Shown: positions 1-9,483 of the stretch, in pieces
How the letters are laid out: every line of letters begins with the position of its first letter
Numbering within the stretch: position 1 is the first letter of the stretch
Position numbers and translations under genes: made by a program
The notes under the pieces: generated by a model
Databases searched by the model: none
Seen by the model: the letters and a program-made list of their open reading frames with translations, nothing else
What the model was told of the DNA's origin: nothing
NCBI RefSeq assembly: GCF_900109995.1
Contig: NZ_FOCB01000003.1
Coordinates: 1 to 64,000 of the forward strand
Source: Pseudomonas sp. ok272
GTDB taxonomy: Bacteria > Pseudomonadota > Gammaproteobacteria > Pseudomonadales > Pseudomonadaceae
Reading direction: 5' to 3'
Length of the DNA: 64,000 bases

Positions 1-6
1 ACTACC

Positions 7-95
7 GTGGGAGCGGGCTTGCTCGCGAATGCAATCTGCCAGCCGACATCAATGTTGACTGACCCGACGCCTTCGCGAGCAAGCCCGCTCCCACA
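7..95. repeat. REPIN (inverted pair of REP palindromes)
   Basis: Two inverted arms, GTGGGAGCGGGCTTGCTCGCGAA and its near-complement, are separated by about 40 bases of unrelated sequence. They lie downstream of spuH in the gene-free stretch 1-384. This stretch holds repeats only and no gene was seen in it. The family is common in fluorescent Pseudomonas and usually sits at gene 3' ends. Confidence 0.9.
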
Positions 96-138
96 AGGGG
101 CTGTGTCGATCACATACACTGTGTTCACACCGGCCAAC

Positions 139-165
139 TGTAGGAGCGAGGCTTGCCCGCGAACC
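139..165. repeat. Single variant REP
   Basis: A lone arm, TAGGAGCGAGGCTTGCCCGCGAA, belongs to the subtype with GGCTTGCCC in place of GCCTGCTC. The same subtype appears near 16.8 kb, where it is interrupted by a miniature element. Confidence 0.8.
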
Positions 166-248
166 GGCCCGCATCCGCAACACAGAACGATCAGGCAACC
201 TCACACCACCCGGCATCCCCAAGCACCTGCGCCCGACGCATAAACGAC

Positions 249-340
249 TGTGGGAGCGAGCCTGCTCGCGATAGCAGTGGCTCAGTCAACATCGATGTTG
301 AATGGACCACCGCTATCGCGAGCAAGCTCGCTCCCACAGG
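249..340. repeat. REPIN
   Basis: The inverted arms TGTGGGAGCGAGCCTGCTCGCGAT and ATCGCGAGCAAGCTCGCTCCCACA lie about 45 bases apart, just downstream of spuH. The spacer contains a short ACATCGATGTT palindrome. Confidence 0.9.
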
Positions 341-384
341 GTGTTGGGGTTGACCACTAAAGCGTGGTCACCCCACTACTTGCC

Positions 385-1275
385 TTACGCCACTTCCGGT
401 GCCTGGGCCCGGCGCACGTCCGGTTGTTTCCAGGAGTCGGCTGCGCTTTCTTCGATGGCTTGCTGGATCGCGCGCTTGCGGTTTTCTTCAGCGCGACGGC
501 TGAAGAACCAGACGAGGAAGGTCACGATCGACACCGCCAGCAGGATCAGGCTGGCCACGGCGTTGATCTCAGGCTTCACACCCAGGCGCACCGCCGAGAA
601 CACTTCCATCGGCAAGGTCGTGGAGCCCGGGCCCGACACGAAGCTGGCCAGTACCAGGTCATCCAGCGACAGGGCGAACGACATCATGCCGCCCGCGGCC
701 AGCGACGGCGCGATCATCGGGATGGTGATCAGGAAGAACACCTTCCACGGCCGTGCACCGAGGTCCATGGCCGCCTCTTCGATGGACAGGTCCAGTTCAC
801 GCAAGCGCGCCGACACCACCACCGCCACATAGGCGGCGCAGAACGTGGTGTGGGCGATCCAGATGGTCACCAGACCGCGTTCCTGCGGCCAGCCGATCAT
901 CTGCGCCATGGCCACGAACAGCAGCAACAGCGACAGACCGGTGATCACTTCGGGCATCACCAAGGGTGCCGTCACCAGGCCGCCGAACAGCGTGCGGCCC
1001 TTGAAGTGGGTCACGCGGGTCAGGACGAACGCCGCCAGGGTGCCCAGCGCCACCGCGGCAATCGCGGTGTAGCAGGCGATTTCCAGGGAGCGCACCACCG
1101 AGCCCATCAGTTGGGTGTTGTCCAGCAGGCCCACGTACCACTTGATCGACCAACCGCCCCACACCGTCACCAGCTTGGAGGCGTTGAACGAGTAGATCAC
1201 CAGGATCAGCATCGGCAGGTAGATGAACAACAGGCCCACTACCAGCATCAGGCTGGAGAAACGGAAGCGTTTCAT
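385..1275 (-). CDS. spuH: Polyamine ABC transporter permease SpuH (PotI type)
   Basis: This is the second inner-membrane permease of the putrescine/spermidine importer. It has 296 residues, the usual PotI length. The N-terminal helix is FSSLMLVVGLLFIYLPML, and several further hydrophobic segments follow. The EAA loop that docks on the ATPase is visible at roughly residues 165-185 (EEAAMDLGARPWKVFFLITIP). The ATG overlaps the end of spuG by four bases, so the two are translationally coupled. It is the last gene of the leftward spu operon and REPINs follow it. Assignment rests on family motifs and on the order F-G-H known from P. aeruginosa. Confidence 0.93.
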   Translation of the reverse strand: MKRFRFSSLMLVVGLLFIYLPMLILVIYSFNASKLVTVWGGWSIKWYVGLLDNTQLMGSVVRSLEIACYTAIAAVALGTLAAFVLTRVTHFKGRTLFGGLVTAPLVMPEVITGLSLLLLFVAMAQMIGWPQERGLVTIWIAHTTFCAAYVAVVVSARLRELDLSIEEAAMDLGARPWKVFFLITIPMIAPSLAAGGMMSFALSLDDLVLASFVSGPGSTTLPMEVFSAVRLGVKPEINAVASLILLAVSIVTFLVWFFSRRAEENRKRAIQQAIEESAADSWKQPDVRRAQAPEVA

Positions 1276-2192
1276 TCTTTACCCTCCATTTCCTTGGCCT
1301 GACTGCGGTTGAACAGGATGATCGGCACAATCAGGATCGCCAGCATCACCACCGCCAGCGCGGACGCCACCGGCCAGTCACGGTTGTTGAAGAACTCTTG
1401 CCACAGCACTTTACCGATCATCAGGGTTTCCGGACCACCCAGCAGTTCCGGGATCACGAACTCACCCACCACCGGGATGAACACCAGCATGCAGCCGGCG
1501 ATGATGCCGTTCTTGGACAGTGGAATGGTGATCTTCCAGAAGCTGTTGAAGGTGCTCGAACCCAGGTCGGATGCGGCCTCCAGCAAGCTGTGATCGTGCT
1601 TCACCAGGTTGGCGTACAGCGGCAGGATCATGAACGGCAGGTACGAGTAGACGATGCCGATGTACACCGCCAGGTTGGTGTTGAGGATCTGCAGCGGCTC
1701 GTTGATAAAGCCCATCGACATCAGGAAGCCATTGAGCAGGCCGTTGTTGCTGAGGATGCCCATCCACGCATATACGCGGATCAGGATCGCGGTCCAGGTC
1801 GGCATCATGATCAGCAGCACCAGCACGGTCTGCATCTCTTTGCGTGCACTGGCGATGGCGTAGGCCATCGGGTAGCCGATCAGCAGGCAGAGGATGGTGC
1901 TGAAAAACGCCATCTTCAACGAGCCGAGGTAGGCGGCGATGTACAGCTCGTCGTCGCCCAGCATCGCGTAGTTGCTGAGGTTGAGCATCAGCTGCAGCTT
2001 CTGGTCGATGAAGCTGTAGATCTCGGTGTACGGCGGGATGGCCACGTCGGCTTCGGCGAAGCTGATCTTCAGGACGATGAAGAACGGCAGCATGAAGAAC
2101 AGGAACAGCCAGATGAACGGGACCCCGATGACCACATGACGGCCACCGGGAATTATTCGACTGAGTTGGCGTTTGAGCTTGGCCATGTTCAT
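1272..2192 (-). CDS. spuG: Polyamine ABC transporter permease SpuG (PotH type)
   Basis: First permease subunit of the polyamine importer, 306 residues. A basic N-terminus (MAKLKRQLSR) precedes a strong transmembrane helix at about 25-45. The periplasmic loop and five further helices fit PotH. The EAA signature (LLEAASDLGSSTFNSFWKITIP) lies near residues 205-225. It overlaps spuF upstream and spuH downstream by four bases each (ATGA junctions), so F-G-H form one tightly coupled unit. Either the first ATG or the one two codons on could be the start. Confidence 0.93.
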   Translation of the reverse strand: MNMAKLKRQLSRIIPGGRHVVIGVPFIWLFLFFMLPFFIVLKISFAEADVAIPPYTEIYSFIDQKLQLMLNLSNYAMLGDDELYIAAYLGSLKMAFFSTILCLLIGYPMAYAIASARKEMQTVLVLLIMMPTWTAILIRVYAWMGILSNNGLLNGFLMSMGFINEPLQILNTNLAVYIGIVYSYLPFMILPLYANLVKHDHSLLEAASDLGSSTFNSFWKITIPLSKNGIIAGCMLVFIPVVGEFVIPELLGGPETLMIGKVLWQEFFNNRDWPVASALAVVMLAILIVPIILFNRSQAKEMEGKE

Positions 2193-3331
2193 GAGCGCAG
2201 TACCACGCCGCTGTCGTCTTCCCAGTACACGTAGACCTGGTCACCCCAGGTCGGACGCTGGCCGCGACGTTCGGCGTTGGCCACGAACGACTGCACCAGC
2301 TTGCCGCTTGGCAGTTCGACGTAGAACACCGAGTGACCGCCCAGGTAAGCGATGTCGTGCACCTTGCCGGTCGACCAGTTGTACTCGCAGGTCGGCATCT
2401 CGGCGGTGACCAGCAGTTTTTCCGGGCGAATGGCGTAGGTCACCGACTTGTCTTGCACCGAGGTACTGATGCCGTGGCCCACGTAGATCTGGCGATCCAG
2501 GTCCTTGCAGGTGATGGTCGCGTGGCCTTCGGCGTCGTCGATCACTTCGCCTTCGAAGATGTTGACGTTACCGATGAACTCGCAGACCAGGCGGCTGGTC
2601 GGGGTTTCGTAGATGTCGATCGGGCTGCCGATCTGGGCGATCCAGCCCAGGTGCATGATCGCGATGCGCTCGGCCATGGTCATGGCCTCTTCCTGGTCGT
2701 GGGTCACCATGACGCAGGTCACGCCGACGCGCTCGATGATCTCCACCAGCTCCAGTTGCATCTGCGAACGCAGCTTCTTGTCCAGGGCACCCATCGGCTC
2801 GTCGAGCAGCAGCAACTTCGGACGCTTGGCCAACGAACGCGCCAGGGCCACCCGCTGGCGCTGGCCACCGGACAACTGGTGCGGCTTGCGCTTGGCGTAC
2901 TGGCTCATCTGTACCAGCTTGAGCATCTCGGTGACGCGCGCGTCGACTTCGGCCGTCGGGATCTTGTCCTGCTTGAGGCCGAAGGCAATGTTCTGCGCCA
3001 CGGTCATGTGCGGGAACAGGGCATACGACTGGAACATCATGTTGATCGGCCGCTCGTACGGCGGCATGTCGGTGATGTCCACGCCGTCGAGGAAAATACG
3101 CCCCTCGGTCGGCCGCTCGAACCCGGCGAGCATGCGCAGCAAGGTCGACTTACCCGACCCCGAACCGCCGAGCAAGGCGAAGATTTCGCCTTTCTTGATT
3201 TCCAGGGACACATCGTCCACGGCAATCGTCTCGTCGAACTTTTTTGTGACCCGGTCGATTTTGACCAACACCTGTTTCGGTGTCTGGTCGCCCTCGAGGG
3301 CTTTCTTATAGGCGCCGGAGGCAACTGCCAT
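2189..3331 (-). CDS. spuF: Polyamine ABC transporter ATPase SpuF (PotG type)
   Basis: ATP-binding subunit of the polyamine importer, 380 residues. The nucleotide-binding domain has Walker A GGSGSGKST near residue 55, the ABC signature LSGGQRQR near 155, Walker B LLLLDEPMGALD near 175, and the switch His in VTHDQEEAMTMAERI. A C-terminal TOBE-like regulatory region follows (IRPEKLLV onwards). Length and architecture match PotG. It lies 75 bases downstream of the binding-protein gene spuE. Confidence 0.94.
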   Translation of the reverse strand: MAVASGAYKKALEGDQTPKQVLVKIDRVTKKFDETIAVDDVSLEIKKGEIFALLGGSGSGKSTLLRMLAGFERPTEGRIFLDGVDITDMPPYERPINMMFQSYALFPHMTVAQNIAFGLKQDKIPTAEVDARVTEMLKLVQMSQYAKRKPHQLSGGQRQRVALARSLAKRPKLLLLDEPMGALDKKLRSQMQLELVEIIERVGVTCVMVTHDQEEAMTMAERIAIMHLGWIAQIGSPIDIYETPTSRLVCEFIGNVNIFEGEVIDDAEGHATITCKDLDRQIYVGHGISTSVQDKSVTYAIRPEKLLVTAEMPTCEYNWSTGKVHDIAYLGGHSVFYVELPSGKLVQSFVANAERRGQRPTWGDQVYVYWEDDSGVVLRS

Positions 3332-3406
3332 TTACAAAACTCCCAACAAAATTTGCAGATCGCCCAATGCAGGCGAACCTTGGATAGTTTGAGCCTGTGT
3401 CACTGG

Positions 3407-4513
<1,107 letters not shown>

Positions 4514-4635
4514 TTAAATAGTTGGGCCCAAGTTGCCCAGCGCTGCATGACAGCCATGGCTGCCCGGCAACAAAACCGGCGCGCAACTTACCCTCGAACA
4601 ACCGATCCAGCAAAACTTTCTGTCATTTAATTGAT

Positions 4636-4671
4636 CCTGATGCTGCCGCCCGGGAGGGTGACGGCATCAGG
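4636..4671 (-). promoter_or_regulatory. Intercistronic hairpin between spuD and spuE
   Basis: Imperfect inverted repeat CCTGATGC.. / ..CGGCATCAGG with a small bulge, in the 188-base gap after the spuD stop. It has no U-tract, so an mRNA-stabilising or partial-termination stem after the highly expressed binding protein is more likely than a full terminator. This role is inferred. Confidence 0.5.
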
Positions 4672-4689
4672 TCAGTGTCTCAAACCGGC

Positions 4690-5802
4690 TTATTTACCGG
4701 ATTTGATCTTGGTCCAACTGCGGGTCATGATCCGCTGGGTCGCGGCCGGCAAGTCGGCAATCGCGTACAGCTTGGCCAGTACATCCGCCGGTGGATAAAC
4801 GCCCGGGTCGCTGGTGATGTCTTTGTCGACCAGTGGGGTTGCAGCGGCGTTACCGTTCGGGAAGCGCACGGCGTTGGTAATCTCGGCCATGACTTCAGGC
4901 TTCTGCAGGAAGGTCATGAACTTGTAGGCGCCCTCGACGTTCTCGGCATCTTTAGGGATGGCGACCATGTCGTAGAAGCTGCCAGCACCTTCCTTGGGAA
5001 TGTTGTAGCTGACTTTGACCTTGTCACCGGCTTCAGTCGCGCGGGACTTGGCCTGGTAGACATCGCCCGAGTAGCCGACTGCCACGCAGATGTTGCCGTT
5101 GGCCAGGTCGGAGATGTACTTGGAGGAGTGGAAGTAACCAATCGAAGGACGCACTTTCATGAACAGTGCTTCGGCTTCGGCCAATTGCTTTTTGTCCTGG
5201 CTATCGGTCGGATAACCCAGGTAGTGCAGCGCCACCGGAATCATCTCGGTTGGCGAGTCCAGTACGCTGATCCCGCACGACTTCAACTTGGCGGCATTTT
5301 CAGGCTTGAAGATCAGGTCCCAGGAGTTGGTCGGCGCATCGGCACCCAGCGCAGCCTTGACCTTCTCGGCGTTGAAGCCGAGACCAATCGAGCCCCACAT
5401 GTACGGGAAAGCGTGCTCGTTGCCCGGGTCGCTGACCGAAACCGCCTTGAGCAGATCGGTGTTGAGGTTCTTCCAGTTCGGCAGCTTGGACCTGTCCAGC
5501 TTCTGGTAAACGCCGGCCTTGATCTGCTTGGCCAGGAAGTTGTTCGACGGCACGACGATGTCGTAGCCGGACTTGCCTGCCAGCAGCTTGGCTTCCAGGG
5601 TTTCGTTGCTGTCGAATACGTCGTACACCACCTTGATCCCCGACTCTTTCTCAAAGTTGGCGATGGTGTCCGGGGCAATATAGTCAGACCAGTTGTAGAC
5701 GTGCAGGACCTTGTCATCGGCCTGAACCGCGCCAGCCATCAGGCCCATCATGGACATGGCAAGGAGGGTCTTGCCAGCGAGCGTTTTACCGAGTGCCTTC
5801 AT
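4690..5802 (-). CDS. spuD: Periplasmic polyamine-binding protein SpuD
   Basis: Putrescine-type solute-binding protein, 370 residues from the ATG at 5802. That start is chosen because GGAG lies nine bases upstream and a clean signal peptide follows ([11 protein letters not shown].., cleavage after VQADD-type AQA). The longer upstream reading lacks signal-peptide features. The mature region begins [12 protein letters not shown], the PotF family signature, and carries [18 protein letters not shown]. It is a tandem paralogue of spuE. In P. aeruginosa SpuD is the putrescine receptor and also affects type III secretion. The substrate here is inferred from synteny. Confidence 0.9.
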   Translation of the reverse strand: MKALGKTLAGKTLLAMSMMGLMAGAVQADDKVLHVYNWSDYIAPDTIANFEKESGIKVVYDVFDSNETLEAKLLAGKSGYDIVVPSNNFLAKQIKAGVYQKLDRSKLPNWKNLNTDLLKAVSVSDPGNEHAFPYMWGSIGLGFNAEKVKAALGADAPTNSWDLIFKPENAAKLKSCGISVLDSPTEMIPVALHYLGYPTDSQDKKQLAEAEALFMKVRPSIGYFHSSKYISDLANGNICVAVGYSGDVYQAKSRATEAGDKVKVSYNIPKEGAGSFYDMVAIPKDAENVEGAYKFMTFLQKPEVMAEITNAVRFPNGNAAATPLVDKDITSDPGVYPPADVLAKLYAIADLPAATQRIMTRSWTKIKSGK

Positions 5803-5987
5803 GCGTAATGCTCCAAATATGCTTTTTTGAACCACGTGTTCAACGGCCCAAGCCTGGCAACGTGAACGGCGGCTAGTCTGGCAAGATCTATGTCGGTCTT
5901 TCAAGGAAAGGCCAAGTTTTCTGATTTGTCTGGGCGAAAATCCCTACGTTCGTAGCGAACCATGAACGTGCGCCCAGAGCCTAGCAC

Positions 5988-7352
5988 TTAGCCTTGCAAT
6001 GCACTCAGGGTCAGGTCCAGGCACTTACGCGCCTTGGTCACCAACTCGTCGATCTCTGCCGGTGTAATCACCAGTGGCGGAGAAATGATCATGGTGTCGC
6101 CCACCGCACGCATGATCAGCCCGTTGTCGAAGCAGAACTGCCGGCAGATCATGCCCGCCCCCTTGCCTTCGTAACGCTTGCGCGTGGCTTTGTCCTGCAC
6201 CAGTTCGATGGCGCCCAACATCCCGACCCCACGAACTTCACCCACCAACGGGTGATCGTTGAGTTCACGCAAACGCTTCTGCAAATACGGTGCCGACTCT
6301 TCGTGAACACGCCCGATAATGTTCTCGTCGCGCATGATACGGATGTTTTCCAGTGCCACCGCTGCCGCCACCGGGTGCCCGGAGTAGGTAAAGCCGTGGT
6401 TGAAGTCACCGCCTTCGTTCAATACCGCGACCACTTCGTCACGCACGATCAGGCCACCCATCGGGATGTAGCCCGAGGTCAGGCCCTTGGCGATGGTCAT
6501 CATGTCGGGCTTGAGGTCATAGAAGTCGCTACCGAACCACTCACCGGTACGACCGAAACCACAGATCACCTCGTCCGCGACGAACAGAATGTCGTACTTG
6601 GCGAGGATTTCCTTGATGCGCGGCCAGTAGCTGTCTGGCGGAACGATCACGCCACCGGCTCCCTGGATCGGCTCGGCTATAAAGGCGCCGACGTTGTCGA
6701 CACCGATTTCAAGAATCTTTTGTTCCAACTGGTTGGCCGCCCAGACGCCGAATTCTTCCGGGGTCATGTCGCCGCCTTCACCGAACCAGTACGGCTGCGC
6801 GATGTGCACGATGCCCGGGATCGGCAAGTCGCCCTGTTCGTGCATGTAGGTCATGCCGCCCAGGCTGGCGCCGGCCACGGTCGAACCGTGGTAGCCGTTC
6901 TTGCGGCTGATGATGACTTTCTTGTTCGGCTGGCCCTTGATCGCCCAGTAGTGGCGAACCATCCGCAGCATGGTGTCGTTGCCTTCAGAGCCGGAACCGG
7001 TGAAGAACACGTGGTTCATGCCGGCTGGCGCGATGTCGGCGATGGCCTTGGCCAGCTCCAGCACCGGCGGGTGCGCGGTCTGGAAGAACAGGTTGTAGTA
7101 CGGCAGCTCGCGCATCTGTTTGCTGGCGGCATCGGCCAGTTCATCGCGACCGTAACCGATCGCCACGCACCACAGGCCCGCCATGCCGTCGAGGATCTTG
7201 TTGCCTTCACTGTCCCACAGGTACACGCCCTTGGCGTGGGTGATGATCCGCGGACCCTTCTCCTTGAGCTGCTTGAAGTCACTGAACGGCGCCAGGTGGT
7301 GATCGTTGCTCAGGCTTTGCCATTCACGGGTTTGCGGGTTGTTGTTGCTCAT
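5988..7352 (-). CDS. spuC: Putrescine (polyamine):pyruvate aminotransferase SpuC
   Basis: Class III PLP-dependent aminotransferase, 454 residues, transferring the amino group of putrescine or spermidine derivatives to pyruvate. The PLP lysine is K289 in IAKGLTSGY, with the cofactor Asp in VADEVICGFGRTG (D260) and the phosphate-binding GSGSEGNDT near 120. The tryptophan-rich N-terminus (YLWDSEGNKILDGMAGLWC) is typical of omega-transaminases. It sits between spuB and spuD, as in P. aeruginosa. Such enzymes are often annotated as beta-alanine or generic aspartate aminotransferases. Context decides for SpuC. Confidence 0.93.
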   Translation of the reverse strand: MSNNNPQTREWQSLSNDHHLAPFSDFKQLKEKGPRIITHAKGVYLWDSEGNKILDGMAGLWCVAIGYGRDELADAASKQMRELPYYNLFFQTAHPPVLELAKAIADIAPAGMNHVFFTGSGSEGNDTMLRMVRHYWAIKGQPNKKVIISRKNGYHGSTVAGASLGGMTYMHEQGDLPIPGIVHIAQPYWFGEGGDMTPEEFGVWAANQLEQKILEIGVDNVGAFIAEPIQGAGGVIVPPDSYWPRIKEILAKYDILFVADEVICGFGRTGEWFGSDFYDLKPDMMTIAKGLTSGYIPMGGLIVRDEVVAVLNEGGDFNHGFTYSGHPVAAAVALENIRIMRDENIIGRVHEESAPYLQKRLRELNDHPLVGEVRGVGMLGAIELVQDKATRKRYEGKGAGMICRQFCFDNGLIMRAVGDTMIISPPLVITPAEIDELVTKARKCLDLTLSALQG

Positions 7353-7404
7353 AAAGTTCTCCTAGTGAGGTGAGAGTGCGGCGGTTCAGGCCGCACTCGG
7401 CGTG

Positions 7405-8763
7405 TCAGACCGCGAACAGCAGGAACTCGCGCTCCCACGAACTGATCACGCGCTTGAAGTTTTCATGCTCGGCCCGCTTGACCGCGACGTAGCCAGTGAT
7501 GAATTTTTTGCCCAGGTACTTCTCGATGGTGGCGCTGTTTTCCATGCGCTCCAGTGCGTCTTCGATGGTCAACGGCAAGCGCAGGTTGCGCCGTTCGTAA
7601 CCACGCCCAACCACCGGTGCGCTTGGATTGATGCCTTCGACCATGCCGATGTAACCGCAGAGCAGGCTCGCGGCAATCGCCAGGTACGGGTTGGCATCGG
7701 CCCCCGGCAGGCGGTTTTCCACCCGACGGTTTTGTGGCCCGGCATCCGGGACGCGCAGGCCCACGGTGCGGTTTTCTTCGCCCCACTCCACGTTCACCGG
7801 TGCCGAGGTGTCCGGCAGGAAGCGGCGGAACGAGTTGACGTTGGGTGCGAACAGCGGCAGCAGTTCGGGAATGAACTTCTGCAAGCCGCCGATGTGATGC
7901 AGGAACAGTTGGCTCATGGTCCCGTCTTCATTGGAGAAGACGTTCTTGCCGGTGTTGATGTCGATGATGCTCTGGTGCAGGTGCATGGCACTGCCCGGCT
8001 CGCCGGTCATTGGCTTGGCCATGAACGTGGCCGCCACGTCGTGCTTGAGCGCCGCTTCACGCATGGTGCGCTTGAACACCAGGATCTGGTCGGCCAGGGA
8101 CAGCGCATCGCCATGACGGAAGTTGATTTCCATCTGCGCCGTGCCGTCTTCGTGGATCAGGGTGTCGAGGTCCAGCTCTTGCAGCTCGCACCAGTCGTAG
8201 ACGTCTTCGAACAACGGGTCGAATTCGTTGGCCGCTTCAATGGAAAACGACTGGCGACCGATTTCCGGACGACCGGAGCGACCGATGGGCGGCTGCAGCG
8301 GATAGTCAGGGTCGTCGCTGCGCTTGGTCAGGTAGAACTCCATTTCCGGCGCCACGATCGGCTGCCAGCCCTTGTCGGAATAGAGTTTGAGTACCTTCTT
8401 GAGCACGTTGCGCGGCGACAGCTCGATGGGGTTGCCCTGTTTGTCGTAGGTGTCGTGGATCACCTGCGCCGTCGGCTCTATGGCCCACGGCACCAGGAAC
8501 ACCGCGTTTTCGTCCGGGCGGCAGATCATGTCGATGTCGGCCGGGTCGAGCAGTTCGTAATAGATGTCGTCTTCGACATAGTCGCCGGTCACGGTCTGCA
8601 ACAACACGCTCTCGGGCAGGCGCATGCCTTTTTCGGCAATGAACTTGTTGGTCGGCGAGATCTTGCCCCGGGTGATCCCGGTCAAGTCGGCGATCATGCA
8701 TTCGACTTCTGTGATCTTGTGGTCTTTCAACCAATCGGTGAGCTGGTCGAGGTTGTTACTCAT
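7405..8763 (-). CDS. spuB: Glutamate-polyamine ligase SpuB (glutamine synthetase family)
   Basis: ATP-dependent gamma-glutamylation of putrescine or other polyamines, 452 residues, glutamine-synthetase fold. Visible motifs are the metal ligands in EMEFYLT (near 140), the ATP site MAKPMTGEPGSAMHLHQS (near 255), NSFRRF and the R-rich ENRTVGLRVP near 350, and GADANPYLAIAASLLCG. The gene pairs with spuC (52 bases apart) and lies just downstream of the spuA remnant. SpuI on the opposite strand is a paralogue. With both ligases present and spuA broken, removal of the gamma-glutamyl group must use another hydrolase. Confidence 0.93.
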   Translation of the reverse strand: MSNNLDQLTDWLKDHKITEVECMIADLTGITRGKISPTNKFIAEKGMRLPESVLLQTVTGDYVEDDIYYELLDPADIDMICRPDENAVFLVPWAIEPTAQVIHDTYDKQGNPIELSPRNVLKKVLKLYSDKGWQPIVAPEMEFYLTKRSDDPDYPLQPPIGRSGRPEIGRQSFSIEAANEFDPLFEDVYDWCELQELDLDTLIHEDGTAQMEINFRHGDALSLADQILVFKRTMREAALKHDVAATFMAKPMTGEPGSAMHLHQSIIDINTGKNVFSNEDGTMSQLFLHHIGGLQKFIPELLPLFAPNVNSFRRFLPDTSAPVNVEWGEENRTVGLRVPDAGPQNRRVENRLPGADANPYLAIAASLLCGYIGMVEGINPSAPVVGRGYERRNLRLPLTIEDALERMENSATIEKYLGKKFITGYVAVKRAEHENFKRVISSWEREFLLFAV

Positions 8764-8880
8764 AAATGCCTCTGGGCTTGGTTACCGGAGCGAAAGGGCT
8801 CAGGTGTTTGGACGCATCCGCGTCGCATGGTTTGCGCCTGGTCGGCGCATGGGCATTGGCATGTGAACGTGTTCGAGAAT

Positions 8881-9205
8881 CCGGCCGTCCCTGCGCAATC
8901 AAAGCAATGGTCTTGCCTGCAAAGGCGCCACGGCGTGCAGAATCATGAGCACGGCCCGGCACACAGACAAGACTGTGCACCTTAAAAGGTTCTATATTGG
9001 TGGGGCAAACGGTAAACAGCCTGGCCGCCAGACCGTCAATAATATCGGGCAGGACGCGCTGTCCAGAAGGGAACGGGAGCATCGAAAACCGGCTCCTGGC
9101 CTCGGTGGCCATCGCGCGGACGTGCTGGTCGCCACTGATGTGATATGCATACAGACCGGCCTGGACTGGGCAGGCGGCGATGCCGATTAACGGCAGGCGA
9201 TACAT
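8881..9205 (-). pseudogene. spuA: spuA remnant (gamma-glutamyl-GABA hydrolase, class I glutamine amidotransferase)
   Basis: The reading frame from ATG 9205 starts MYRLPLIGIAAC and has GLYAYHISGD, VRAMATEA, IIDGLAARLFT, TNIEPF and PGRAHDSARR. These match in order the first ~95 residues of SpuA/PuuD. After that the homology stops: the region that should hold the nucleophile elbow (GICRGFQE) and the catalytic His/Glu is absent. The frame runs on as low-complexity sequence to a stop at 8756, across the spuB start. It occupies exactly the spuA place between spuB and divergent spuI. A large internal or 3' deletion is inferred. The homology statement comes from memory of the family, not a search. 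Confidence 0.8.
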
Positions 9206-9353
9206 GAAACACCCCGGTATTATTGCTGTTATGGGTTTGATTCGAGCTTAGCCTTGTTCATTTTTTTACACAACACCCCCGTAAAAAATACAACACGGCC
9301 CGCTCAAGCTTGCGGACGGCAAGATGCCCAAAGGTGAAAAAACGCCCCAAACT

Positions 9354-9388
9354 GCCCCAAAAAAGCCCCAGCGGCGCTTTTTTAGGGC
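9354..9388. promoter_or_regulatory. A/T-rich hairpin in the spuA-spuI divergent region
   Basis: The arms GCCCCAAAAAAGC and GCTTTTTTAGGGC pair over 12 of 13 positions around a nine-base loop, about 95 bases upstream of the spuI ATG. GCCCCAAA is also repeated just upstream (9344 and 9354). It may be an operator or a leader attenuator for spuI. No regulator can be named from the sequence alone. Confidence 0.5.
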
Positions 9389-9483
9389 AAAAAAGGCCTC
9401 GCTTGACTTCGGCAGGCCGTTCGGGTTGACTGGAATCCGAAAAGATCAATGATTGATATTTTTAACAACAAAGGTGTTGCATC

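Noticed and set aside
8756..9205. The 149-residue frame upstream of spuB as a functional gene
   Set aside because: It lacks the catalytic part of the amidotransferase, decays into Arg/His/Ala-rich sequence and overlaps the spuB start.
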